From positions 62,001-126,000 of the forward strand of contig NZ_JAVIWI010000001.1 in assembly GCF_034314085.1 (NCBI RefSeq): a stretch of 64,000 nt of DNA. The letters are read 5' to 3'. A program made the translations under genes and the position numbers. Shown here in pieces: positions 44,870 through 53,257 of this stretch (positions within the stretch are counted from its first letter, which is position 1; every line of letters begins with the position of its first letter). This stretch comes from Undibacterium sp. 5I1. Its GTDB lineage: Bacteria > Pseudomonadota > Gammaproteobacteria > Burkholderiales > Burkholderiaceae_D. The notes below the pieces were generated by a model. That model saw nothing but the letters and a program-made list of their open reading frames with translations, made no database searches and was not told the DNA's origin.

Positions 44870-46792
44870 ATGAAAATCTTTGACAACTACACAGCACGGT
44901 ATGAGAGGACTCGTGAAGAAGAATATTCTTTGCCAGAGTTCTTAGAATTATGTAAGAAAAATCCATTGGCTTACGCCACCGCCCCCGAACGCATGCTGGC
45001 CGCGATCGGTGAGCCAGAAATGGTTGATACGCGTCATGATTCCCGACGTTCACGCATCTTCTCCAACAAAGTCATCAAAATTTATCCCGCCTTCCGAGAA
45101 TTTTATGGAATGGAAGAGGTGATAGAGCAAGTCGTATCTTATTTCCGTCATGCTGCACAAGGCTTAGAAGAGCGCAAACAAATCTTGTATTTGTTAGGCC
45201 CCGTCGGTGGCGGTAAATCTTCGATAGCCGAAAAGCTGAAGTATTTGATGGAGAAAATTCCGTTTTATTGTATTAAGGATTCGCCCATCAACGAATCGCC
45301 TTTGGGCTTGTTTGATGAGGCTGAGGACGGAACGATTTTAGAAGAAGATTTTGGGATCCCACGGCGCTATTTACGCAATATTCCTAGTCCTTGGGCGGTT
45401 AAACGCTTGCATGAATTTAATGGTGACATTAATCAATTCCGTGTGGTCAGGCGCTACCCATCTGTATTGAAACAAGTAGCGATTTCTAAGACCGAACCTG
45501 GCGATGAAAATAATCAGGACATTTCTTCTCTGGTCGGCAAAGTAGATATCCGCAAGTTAGAAGATTATGCACAAGATGATCCCGATGCCTACAGTTACTC
45601 GGGTGGCTTGTGTCTTGCCAACCAGGGTTTGATGGAATTTGTAGAGATGTTTAAAGCGCCAATCAAGGTGCTGCATCCATTGCTGACTGCGACGCAAGAA
45701 GGTAATTTTAAAGGTACTGAAGGCTTTGGCGCGATTCCGTTTGAGGGCATTATTTTGGCGCACTCAAACGAATCTGAATGGAAAACTTTTAAGAACAATA
45801 AAAATAATGAGGCTTTTTTAGATCGTATTTATATTGTCAAAGTACCGTACTGCCTGCGGGTCAGCGATGAGGTAAAAATTTACGACAAGCTGGTACGTAC
45901 ATCTTCATTGTCCGAAGCACCTTGCGCGCCGGGCACATTAAAAATGATGGCGCAGTTCGCCGTATTATCACGGCTGAAAGAGCCGGAAAATTCCAGCATC
46001 TTTAGCAAGATGCAGGTCTATGACGGTGAGAACTTAAAAGACACTGACCCCAAAGCAAAATCGCGTCAGGAATACGCGGATTATGCCGGCGTTGATGAGG
46101 GAATGAATGGACTTTCTACCCGTTTCGCTTTCAAGATTTTATCGAAAGTATTTAATTTTGATAATACCGAAGTAGCTGCAAATCCCGTTCATCTCTTGTA
46201 CGTACTGGAGCAGCAAATTGAACGTGAACAGTTTGCCCCAGAAACGGAGCAAAAATATTTTTCCTACATTAAAGAATATTTAGCACAACGTTATGCAGAG
46301 TTTATTGGTAAAGAAATTCAAACCGCTTATTTAGAAAGTTATTCCGAATACGGCCAGAATATTTTTGACCGTTATGTAACCTTTGCCGATTTCTGGATAC
46401 AAGATCAAGAGTTCCGCGATCCTGATACCGGTGAAAGTTTTGATCGTGATGCACTAAACAATGAATTGGAAAAAATTGAAAAGCCAGCAGGCATTTCCAA
46501 CCCTAAAGACTTTAGAAACGAGATCGTCAATTTTGTGTTGCGTGCCAGAGCACAGAACGCTGGTAAAAATCCTACCTGGACAAGTTACGAAAAATTACGC
46601 ACGGTCATAGAGAAAAAAATGTTCTCTAATACCGAAGAGTTATTGCCAGTCATTTCATTCAATGCCAAGGCGAGCGCCGACGATGCTAATAAGCATCAGG
46701 AGTTTGTGTCGCGTATGGTTGCAAAAGGCTACACGGCCAAACAGGTACGCTTGTTATGCGAATGGTATTTGCGAGTGAGAAAGTCTTCTTAA
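44870..46792 (+). CDS. yeaG: PrkA-family AAA+ serine protein kinase (YeaG)
   Basis: 640 residues, the usual PrkA length. AAA+ domain with Walker A GPVGGGKSS at about 110-118, then FEGIILAHSNESEW and a C-terminal kinase-like PrkA region. Strong ribosome-binding site AAAGGAG six nt before ATG. First of three genes (PrkA, DUF444, SpoVR) that occur together widely in proteobacteria and respond to stationary phase and nitrogen starvation. The precise substrate is not settled. The 380-bp region upstream holds no gene; a 71-codon frame in it looks spurious. Confidence 0.93.
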   Translation: MKIFDNYTARYERTREEEYSLPEFLELCKKNPLAYATAPERMLAAIGEPEMVDTRHDSRRSRIFSNKVIKIYPAFREFYGMEEVIEQVVSYFRHAAQGLEERKQILYLLGPVGGGKSSIAEKLKYLMEKIPFYCIKDSPINESPLGLFDEAEDGTILEEDFGIPRRYLRNIPSPWAVKRLHEFNGDINQFRVVRRYPSVLKQVAISKTEPGDENNQDISSLVGKVDIRKLEDYAQDDPDAYSYSGGLCLANQGLMEFVEMFKAPIKVLHPLLTATQEGNFKGTEGFGAIPFEGIILAHSNESEWKTFKNNKNNEAFLDRIYIVKVPYCLRVSDEVKIYDKLVRTSSLSEAPCAPGTLKMMAQFAVLSRLKEPENSSIFSKMQVYDGENLKDTDPKAKSRQEYADYAGVDEGMNGLSTRFAFKILSKVFNFDNTEVAANPVHLLYVLEQQIEREQFAPETEQKYFSYIKEYLAQRYAEFIGKEIQTAYLESYSEYGQNIFDRYVTFADFWIQDQEFRDPDTGESFDRDALNNELEKIEKPAGISNPKDFRNEIVNFVLRARAQNAGKNPTWTSYEKLRTVIEKKMFSNTEELLPVISFNAKASADDANKHQEFVSRMVAKGYTAKQVRLLCEWYLRVRKSS

Positions 46793-46865
46793 GCTGAAAG
46801 CCGTGATGATTGGGCTGATTCAATCTAGGTGAGGTTTTAAAACAGTATCTTTACAGGAGACCGCT

Positions 46866-48134
46866 TTGGTTCATCTGATAGATAGACGTGTACAGGGAAA
46901 AAATAAATCTGCCCCAAATCGTGAGCGGTTTTTGCGGCGCTACAAAGGGCAGATTAAAGAGGCGGTTGCACGCGCGATCAAAGGGCGTTCAATTACTGAT
47001 TTTGAAAATGGCGAAAATATTCGCATTCCAGTTAAGGATGTAAGTGAACCTACCTTTGGTCATGACAGAGGTGGTGTGTGGGAGACAGTGCAACCTGGTA
47101 ATCAAGAATATCTAAAAGGTGATCAGGTTGCCCGGCCCAAAGGTGGTGCAGGATCAGGAAAAGGGCAAGCCGGTAATAGCGACGAGTTAAGTGAGGATGA
47201 TTTTGTTTTTCAGCTTAGCCGTGAAGAATTCATGAATTACTTTTTTGAAGATCTGGAGCTGCCAAATCTGATCAAAACTCAACTGGCATCCACCACTGAT
47301 TTCAAAAGCCAGCGCGCCGGTTACAAAACCTCAGGCACCACCTCCAGCTTGCATGTACTCCGTTCTTTACGCGGCGCTTTAGGGCGGCGTATTGCCGTCG
47401 GCGGCAGATCTGCAAGACGATTAAAACAAGCAGAAGCCGAAATGGCAGATTTGTTGCAAACGGTCTCCGACATGGCGGATGAGCGCATCGTGTTGCTAAA
47501 ACAAGAGATACATCATCTGCGTACTCGTTTGTTGGCAATCCCATTTATTGATCCGTTTGATTTGCGCTACAGCAATCGCATCAAAGTACCGAAACCCTCT
47601 ACGCAAGCTGTCATGTTTTGTTTGTTGGATGTATCGGGGTCTATGGACGAACAAAAGAAGGAAATCGCTAAACGTTTCTTTATTTTGTTGTATCTGTTTT
47701 TGACCAGAGCGTATGAAAAGATTGATGTGGTGTTTATCCGTCACCACACAGCTGCATTAGAAGTGGATGAGAATGAGTTTTTTCATTCACGCGAATCAGG
47801 CGGCACCATCGTATCTTCTGCTTTGCATTTGCTGACCAAGATCATCAAAGAACGTTATCCCAGTGGTGATTGGAACGCCTATGTAGCGCAAGCCTCTGAT
47901 GGCGATAATTGGGATAATGATTCTATCGCCTGCCGCCAGTTATTGATCAATACAATTATGCCGCTGGTTCAATACTATGCTTACGTAGAAATCACCGAGG
48001 GCGACCCCCAAAATTTATGGGAGGAATACGCCCAGGTAACAGATCATCATGCGCACTTTGCGATGCAAAAAATTCGGACACCGGCGGATATTTACCCAGT
48101 GTTCAGAGAGTTGTTCAAGAAACAAAGCAAATGA
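46866..48134 (+). CDS. yeaH: DUF444 / YeaH family protein with VWA domain
   Basis: 422 residues, TTG start supported by AGGAGA six nt upstream. The N-terminal half is basic and flexible (Gly-rich PKGGAGSGKGQAG near 95-107). The C-terminal half is a von Willebrand A fold with MIDAS DVSGSMDE near residue 253. Partner of the PrkA kinase in the yeaG-yeaH-ycgB set; its biochemical role is unknown. The 73-bp gap from the kinase gene carries no terminator. The SpoVR gene begins 8 bp after the stop. Confidence 0.93.
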   Translation: MVHLIDRRVQGKNKSAPNRERFLRRYKGQIKEAVARAIKGRSITDFENGENIRIPVKDVSEPTFGHDRGGVWETVQPGNQEYLKGDQVARPKGGAGSGKGQAGNSDELSEDDFVFQLSREEFMNYFFEDLELPNLIKTQLASTTDFKSQRAGYKTSGTTSSLHVLRSLRGALGRRIAVGGRSARRLKQAEAEMADLLQTVSDMADERIVLLKQEIHHLRTRLLAIPFIDPFDLRYSNRIKVPKPSTQAVMFCLLDVSGSMDEQKKEIAKRFFILLYLFLTRAYEKIDVVFIRHHTAALEVDENEFFHSRESGGTIVSSALHLLTKIIKERYPSGDWNAYVAQASDGDNWDNDSIACRQLLINTIMPLVQYYAYVEITEGDPQNLWEEYAQVTDHHAHFAMQKIRTPADIYPVFRELFKKQSK

Positions 48135-48142
48135 GGTCGGCC

Positions 48143-49798
48143 ATGGACAGCGACAAAAACCATACCGCAATTAGTAAGACAGAAAGCACTGGTGAAGTGA
48201 ATGAAACCAGTGATGTCAATGCTAACAGTACCAACCGTGCCAATGTAAACGGCGCTACTATACCGACTGACGGAGTGCGTCCTAAAAATCCTCATCGCTT
48301 GCCAGAACAGTCCGAATGGACGTTTGAGTTAATCGAACAAGTGCATGATGAAATCCGTCGTGTTGCACAATATTTTCACCTCGATACTTATCCTAATCAA
48401 TTAGAAATCATCACCGCAGAGCAAATGATGGATGCTTATGCATCCGTTGGTATGCCGGTCTCTTACCACCACTGGTCATTCGGTAAGCATTTTGTATCGA
48501 CTGAGAGAAATTACAAACGTGGCCAGATGGGTTTAGCGTATGAGATCGTGATTAATTCTGATCCTTGCATCTCCTATTTAATGGAAGAAAATAGTTTGAC
48601 CATGCAGGCTTTGGTAATTGCCCATGCTGCGTATGGACATAATTCTTTTTTTAAAGGGAATTATTTATTCCGGACCTGGACTGATGCCGATGCGATCATT
48701 GACTACATGGTATTCGCCCGAAATTATGTTAGCGATTGTGAGCAGCGCTATGGTGTAGAAGCGGTGGAGTTATTGCTGGATTCTTGCCATGCTTTACAAA
48801 ATTACGGAGTCGATCGTTACAAACGTCCCGCTAAATTGTCGCTGGCAGAAGAGCGAGAAAAACAAGAAGAGCGCGAGCGATATTTGCAATCACAAGTTAA
48901 TGACTTATGGCGCACTTTGCCACGCCGCGATGAGACAGTAGCGAGTGAGGAAGTGCTACGCTTTCCTCACGAGCCGCAAGAAAATCTACTCTACTTTATT
49001 GAGAAATATTCGCCTTTGCTAGAGCCGTGGCAGCGTGAATTAGTGCGTATTACACGCAAGATTTCTCAGTATTTTTATCCCCAACGCCAAACCCAGGTAA
49101 TGAACGAAGGATGGGCAACCTTTTGGCACTACACGATTTTGCATCAGCTATATGACGAGGGCATTGTTGGTGATGGTTTTATGATTGAGTTTTTACAAAG
49201 TCATACAAACGTCGTTTATCAGCCGCCTGTGACCAGTCGTCATTTCAGTGGAATTAATCCCTACGCGCTCGGTTTTGCGATGATGCGTGATATCCGGCGT
49301 ATTTGTGAAAATCCAACTGAGGAAGATAAACATTGGTTCCCGGATATTGCTGGCAGCGATTGGCAAAAGACGTTAGATTTTGCGATGCGTAATTTTAAGG
49401 ACGAAAGTTTCATCGCCCAATTTTTATCACCTAAATTGATACGTGACTTTCACTTCTTTGCGGTATTGGATGATGATAGCCAGGATAAATTAAATATCTC
49501 TGCCATCCATGATGAAAATGGTTACCAATACCTGCGCCAGCAATTGGCAGGACAATACAATCTGGGTAATCGTGAGCCTAATATTCAGGTCTGGTCCGTA
49601 GATTTGCAAGGCGACAGGGCGCTGACGCTGAGGCATACCGAATATCAACGGCGTCCGTTAAATAAGCAAACCGATGAAATGCTCAAACACGTAGCGCGCT
49701 TGTGGGGATTTGATGTGTATCTGGAGACCGTCGATACGCAAAATAAGATATTACATACACAAGAATGTAAATGGGAGAAACGTAGCCGCGTACGTTAA
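48143..49798 (+). CDS. ycgB: SpoVR family protein (YcgB)
   Basis: 551 residues. I start at ATG 48143 with GAGG upstream; the frame runs further up, but only inside yeaH, and an ATG at 48131 overlaps the yeaH stop. The first ~40 residues are Asn/Thr-rich and poorly conserved. Then come the family segments EIITAEQMMDAYASVGMPVSYHHWSFGK, HAAYGHNSFFKGN and NEGWATFWHY, with conserved His/Glu resembling a metal site. In Bacillus SpoVR affects the spore cortex; in non-sporing bacteria its role is unclear. Confidence 0.92.
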   Translation: MDSDKNHTAISKTESTGEVNETSDVNANSTNRANVNGATIPTDGVRPKNPHRLPEQSEWTFELIEQVHDEIRRVAQYFHLDTYPNQLEIITAEQMMDAYASVGMPVSYHHWSFGKHFVSTERNYKRGQMGLAYEIVINSDPCISYLMEENSLTMQALVIAHAAYGHNSFFKGNYLFRTWTDADAIIDYMVFARNYVSDCEQRYGVEAVELLLDSCHALQNYGVDRYKRPAKLSLAEEREKQEERERYLQSQVNDLWRTLPRRDETVASEEVLRFPHEPQENLLYFIEKYSPLLEPWQRELVRITRKISQYFYPQRQTQVMNEGWATFWHYTILHQLYDEGIVGDGFMIEFLQSHTNVVYQPPVTSRHFSGINPYALGFAMMRDIRRICENPTEEDKHWFPDIAGSDWQKTLDFAMRNFKDESFIAQFLSPKLIRDFHFFAVLDDDSQDKLNISAIHDENGYQYLRQQLAGQYNLGNREPNIQVWSVDLQGDRALTLRHTEYQRRPLNKQTDEMLKHVARLWGFDVYLETVDTQNKILHTQECKWEKRSRVR

Positions 49799-50022
49799 CT
49801 CCGATTGATTCACGTTAAGTAATTATGGTGCTCTGAACAAGCGCCATAAAATGCAAATACCCTAGATTAACTTAGATTAAATTTGCAACAGCCCTCAATT
49901 AATGTCGGTCTATCGGATAGAATAAGCGCAGCACTGATGCGTATCCACTGTGCGATGCAGCAAGCATCGTTAAGAAAAACATCAGAATTCTCTCAGCTAA
50001 ACCATTCGACGGAGTGTGCAAG

Positions 50023-50334
50023 ATGTACCTCGACCATCCAAAAATTTCTGCAACCCACAGTGAGACAGAGCCGGACAGGCTGGAGCGTTTATACCGAGTA
50101 TATGGCTACGCCATTGGTCTGGCGGATGTTGATGGCAACACCACTTGCATTACCAAGTTAGCCAAAGTCCATGATCACAAAGGTACGTTGATGGTGATCT
50201 GGCATGTTGCACCGACCGAAAAAGAAAAGCAGTATTTTGTCCGCGCCTGGCAAAGTAAAGTAGGCGATGAATCCTCACAGGTAGAACACGCGTTGATGTT
50301 AGCTGAGACGCCGATAACAGCGGTCGCAGCTTGA
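50023..50334 (+). CDS. Unknown 103-residue protein
   Basis: Starts at ATG 50023 with GGAG eight nt upstream (a GTG at 50014 is also in frame). Cytoplasmic, no signal or membrane segment. A predicted alpha/beta mix with a small central region GYAIGLADVDGNTTCITKLAKVHDHKG, then WHVAPTEKEKQYFVRAW. No family recognised. It stands alone, 224 bp after the SpoVR gene, and ends at a strong terminator shared with the convergent MarC gene. Confidence 0.65.
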   Translation: MYLDHPKISATHSETEPDRLERLYRVYGYAIGLADVDGNTTCITKLAKVHDHKGTLMVIWHVAPTEKEKQYFVRAWQSKVGDESSQVEHALMLAETPITAVAA

Positions 50335-50385
50335 TTGGTTTTAGGCCGAGTAGCTGAGCTTATTTCTTTATAGAGTTTAAAAAAA

Positions 50386-50413
50386 GCGCCATGCAATCTT
50401 ACTTGCATGGCGC
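50386..50413. terminator. Bidirectional terminator
   Basis: Perfect 11-bp stem GCGCCATGCAA/TTGCATGGCGC with 6-nt loop, A-run before and TTTT after. Lies between convergent genes (unknown protein and MarC). Confidence 0.88.
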
Positions 50414-50433
50414 TTTTGCGTAAGTCCAAATTT

Positions 50434-51117
50434 TTAATGCAATTTCAAATCCACTAGCAAATCAGAAATTCCCGTCCAGCCAATTTCAATACCAATACAA
50501 AGCAAAATAAAAGCGGATAAACGCAACAAAACGATCGCTCCGATATCACCTAAAAATCGCTCCATATTGCGGGCAAAGCGATAGCACAGATAGATTACCA
50601 AAGTTGTCAACAAAACCCCAATAGCAGAAGCGATACTGGTAATCAGAAAATCCACCGGCTTGTTTGGCATTTGCGTGCCCAGTGTGACCGATGCCGCAAT
50701 CGTTCCGGGACCGACCGTTAACGGAAAACTAAAGGGATAAAAACTACGACGACGCAATTCTTCTTTGCTCCATATACCTATTTGTGACTCGGCAACCGAA
50801 GTGCGCAACTTATCTTGCTCTTGGTCATTCAATAGCTTCCAGCCTGCCATCGCTACGACTATCCCACCCGCTACCCGCACGATAGGGAGTGAGATACCGA
50901 AAAAATCCAGAACATAAGAGCCGATAAAAATCGCCCCCATCAACAAGAAAAAACAATTCAGTGCAATGCGCTTTGCCAGACGACGAGCAACAATCGTCTC
51001 AATCGGCCCGGTCATTGAGAGAAAAATCGGCGCAATCGCTATCGGATTTAAGATGGGCAGCAGCGTGATCGGAACCACGATCAAGGCCTTAAAAAAAACA
51101 ATCACTGAAATGCTCAT
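50434..51117 (-). CDS. MarC family (UPF0056) integral membrane protein
   Basis: 227 residues with six membrane helices. Family segments: LLPILNPIAIAPIFLSMT in helix 1, GGIVVAMAGWKLL in the middle, and PFSFPLTVGPGTIAASVTLG, the conserved Pro/Gly motif of the second half. MarC proteins resemble amino acid/LysE-type exporters, but the transported compound is unknown and the old link to multiple antibiotic resistance was not upheld. Transcribed alone. Confidence 0.9.
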   Translation of the reverse strand: MSISVIVFFKALIVVPITLLPILNPIAIAPIFLSMTGPIETIVARRLAKRIALNCFFLLMGAIFIGSYVLDFFGISLPIVRVAGGIVVAMAGWKLLNDQEQDKLRTSVAESQIGIWSKEELRRRSFYPFSFPLTVGPGTIAASVTLGTQMPNKPVDFLITSIASAIGVLLTTLVIYLCYRFARNMERFLGDIGAIVLLRLSAFILLCIGIEIGWTGISDLLVDLKLH

Positions 51118-51206
51118 AACAACTCCTGAAAAATCTGAGCCTTGATTATAAAGTTGTATTGAGGTTTAAAGCGAATTTGCGTTATTTATAGATTTCAAAA
51201 ATAGTA

Positions 51207-51266
51207 GTCCAATCATTCTGGGGCTTGTAGCGCGAAAATGGCCTGGAAGCCGCATAATGATTGGAC
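51207..51266. repeat. Palindromic repeat family 2, copy 1
   Basis: 60 bp bounded by GTCCAATCATTC and AATGATTGGAC with AAAATGGCCTGGA in the middle, followed by GATGCTTTTTTT. By eye 51 of 60 bases match the copy at 55744. Confidence 0.8.
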
Positions 51267-51347
51267 GATGCTTTTTTTAGGAAATGTCTAAAATCTATTT
51301 GTTTGCTCTTCGCTTCTGTGCAGTGATCATCGCTAGCAAGCGATATT

Positions 51348-51592
51348 CTTAAACCCAGATTTTCCATTAGACCGCTACCACTTCGCAAAAAACGCAGACG
51401 GCGTGCGGTCTTCAGAGGGATAGCACCACCGCGATTTGATTGGGAGCGCTACAGCGATAATTGCACCTTTGGCGAACTGCCTGGCGTTGTTGCTCCTCCT
51501 AGCAAGATGCAGCTTGCGTCGTCGTCGCGTCTAGCCAGTCAGTCCGCCAAAGGCGCACTTGTCGCTGTTCCAATGGAAAATCTGGGTTTAAG
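51348..51592. repeat. 245-bp element with 23-bp terminal inverted repeats
   Basis: Left end CTTAAACCCAGATTTTCCATTAG (51348-51370) pairs with the right end at 51570-51592 (21 of 23 complementary). Inside, GCACCTTTGGCGAACTG pairs with CAGTCCGCCAAAGGCGC, so the whole element is a nested palindrome. It contains no ORF. It resembles a miniature inverted-repeat element. The rest of the gap between marC and the PepSY gene shows only repeat family 2. Confidence 0.75.
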
Positions 51593-51721
51593 TGATAGCA
51601 AAAGTCCGGAGACGTTTGTTAAATCATGAACGCCGCTGGATTCTTGCTAACAGCACGCAGGAATGACATGCTTAGAGCTTACCTTTATTTAGTTAGTGAT
51701 CTGTCTTGCACTCAATTGTTT

Positions 51722-53203
51722 TCACATTACAGGCTGTCTTTGCCACAGCAGTGCACCTGCTTCTAAACTTAAAATGATTAAGAGGCTCATTCCCAGAGTG
51801 GGTAAGAAAATACCCAATCCCAGCAAACTGACCCACATCCACCAGGGGACGGCACGTATATGATAGCTTTGGATTTTAGGCGCAGAAATGGATCTTGCTT
51901 TGCGGCGTTGTAGCCACATCACATAGCCTGAAATGACGGAGAACATCACGCTTAATCCTACTAACACCAGTAGAGCTTGATTCCACCAGCCAAACTCACC
52001 GCGATGGAAAGCGATACCAACTGCGGTGGCGCGTGCCAGGGTCGGTAAGCTTGCCCAGTCAGACTGGTATAAAGCGTTGCCTGCATAGGCATCTAATACT
52101 AGCTGAAATCGCTTTGCAGGTTGGCTACGATCATAGTTTTCTACACGCCAGATACCGCCCGAAGCTTTTGGTGGCGTCAATTGCATTTGTATATCGGGTG
52201 CGAGCTGTTTTGCCTTGGTATATATGGCTTGCAGGCTCAGTGCAGCAGCTCCATCAACTGGTACGATTGAGATCAGATTTTTGGGTGCTCTGGGCGAATT
52301 TTGTGATGTCAGGTTTTGAATCATGCGGAAATTTTCTCCCGCATATTTTGACCAGGTGATGCCGGTTAATAAGATCGTCAGTGTGACTAATCCTAAGGCA
52401 ACGCTGACGATACTATGCAGATAGCGCCAGTTGGCGCGAGTATTTAGCGCGGTGTTATTTCCTGTCCACTGCAAGACGCTACGCCAACTTGCTTTGCCGC
52501 GTGGCCACCAGAGATAGATGCCAGTGATCATCATCAATAACATCCAGCTCGCTCCCAGCTCAATCAGCCAACGCCAGCCGTCACCTTGCAACATATTTGA
52601 ATGCAGCTTGCGTGACCAGTTACGAAAACGATCCGATTCTGCCAATGCCCCTTGTACTCTTGCCGTGCCGGGATCAACATAGGCAACGATTGTTTCGGCA
52701 GCCGCAGGCTGGTTGGTATTGTGCTCTGAATGATCTGTCTTACTTTCCTTACTGATTTTATCGACAGGCGCTGGATGCTTGTGCTCAATATGATCACTGT
52801 GCTCGCTAGTGTTTGTTCCTGCCGGTACCGCCGCTATCGATGCTTTCGGTAATAGTTGCTCGCGCTCTTGCCTTGCTTCGCCAAAAACGATTTTGGTGGT
52901 TTCACCTTCCAGATACGCTGGGATGATTGTTTTGACGGTTTTTCCTGGCAACGCAGATTGTGCTGCTGCCAGTTGCTGGTCTAGCGGCAAGCGAGACATG
53001 ATGCGGTCTACCTGATCTAAGTCCTGATATTTCCATGCTTCGATTTGCGGCGTAAAAATATATAAGATGCCGCTGACCGCAGCGAATAAAAGAATAGGTG
53101 CAGTCATTAAACCTGACCAAAAATGTAGTCGCCAAAAGATGCGATATAACATGGCTGCGGTGTTGCCGCTTGATGCTTCGTTAGTAGACAGATGAGTGCT
53201 CAT
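51722..53203 (-). CDS. PepSY-domain membrane protein with His-rich loop
   Basis: 493 residues, inner membrane. First helix at about 34-50, then a periplasmic PepSY region, more helices near 210-230 and 265-285, and a C-terminal helical bundle. A His/Lys/Glu-rich insertion at about 131-165 (His at 135, 138, 141, 143, 158 and 161) looks metal-binding. Such proteins accompany TonB receptors for siderophores or copper and may act as reductases. Last gene of the DUF2946-TonB-TonB-PepSY set; 54 bp separate it from the upstream receptor gene. A role in copper handling is inferred from context. Confidence 0.85.
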   Translation of the reverse strand: MSTHLSTNEASSGNTAAMLYRIFWRLHFWSGLMTAPILLFAAVSGILYIFTPQIEAWKYQDLDQVDRIMSRLPLDQQLAAAQSALPGKTVKTIIPAYLEGETTKIVFGEARQEREQLLPKASIAAVPAGTNTSEHSDHIEHKHPAPVDKISKESKTDHSEHNTNQPAAAETIVAYVDPGTARVQGALAESDRFRNWSRKLHSNMLQGDGWRWLIELGASWMLLMMITGIYLWWPRGKASWRSVLQWTGNNTALNTRANWRYLHSIVSVALGLVTLTILLTGITWSKYAGENFRMIQNLTSQNSPRAPKNLISIVPVDGAAALSLQAIYTKAKQLAPDIQMQLTPPKASGGIWRVENYDRSQPAKRFQLVLDAYAGNALYQSDWASLPTLARATAVGIAFHRGEFGWWNQALLVLVGLSVMFSVISGYVMWLQRRKARSISAPKIQSYHIRAVPWWMWVSLLGLGIFLPTLGMSLLIILSLEAGALLWQRQPVM

Positions 53204-53257
53204 ATTATTCCTTGAACAAAAATAGAGCAGGGCATCAGCGCTGCTCCGTGCTACAAA

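Noticed and set aside
48017..48142. Upstream extension of the SpoVR gene
   Set aside because: It overlaps the yeaH coding region and has no ribosome-binding site. ATG 48143 has GAGG at the right distance.
49883..50161. 92-codon frame before and overlapping the 103-residue unknown gene
   Set aside because: It overlaps a better-supported gene that has a proper GGAG ribosome-binding site. Its composition looks random.
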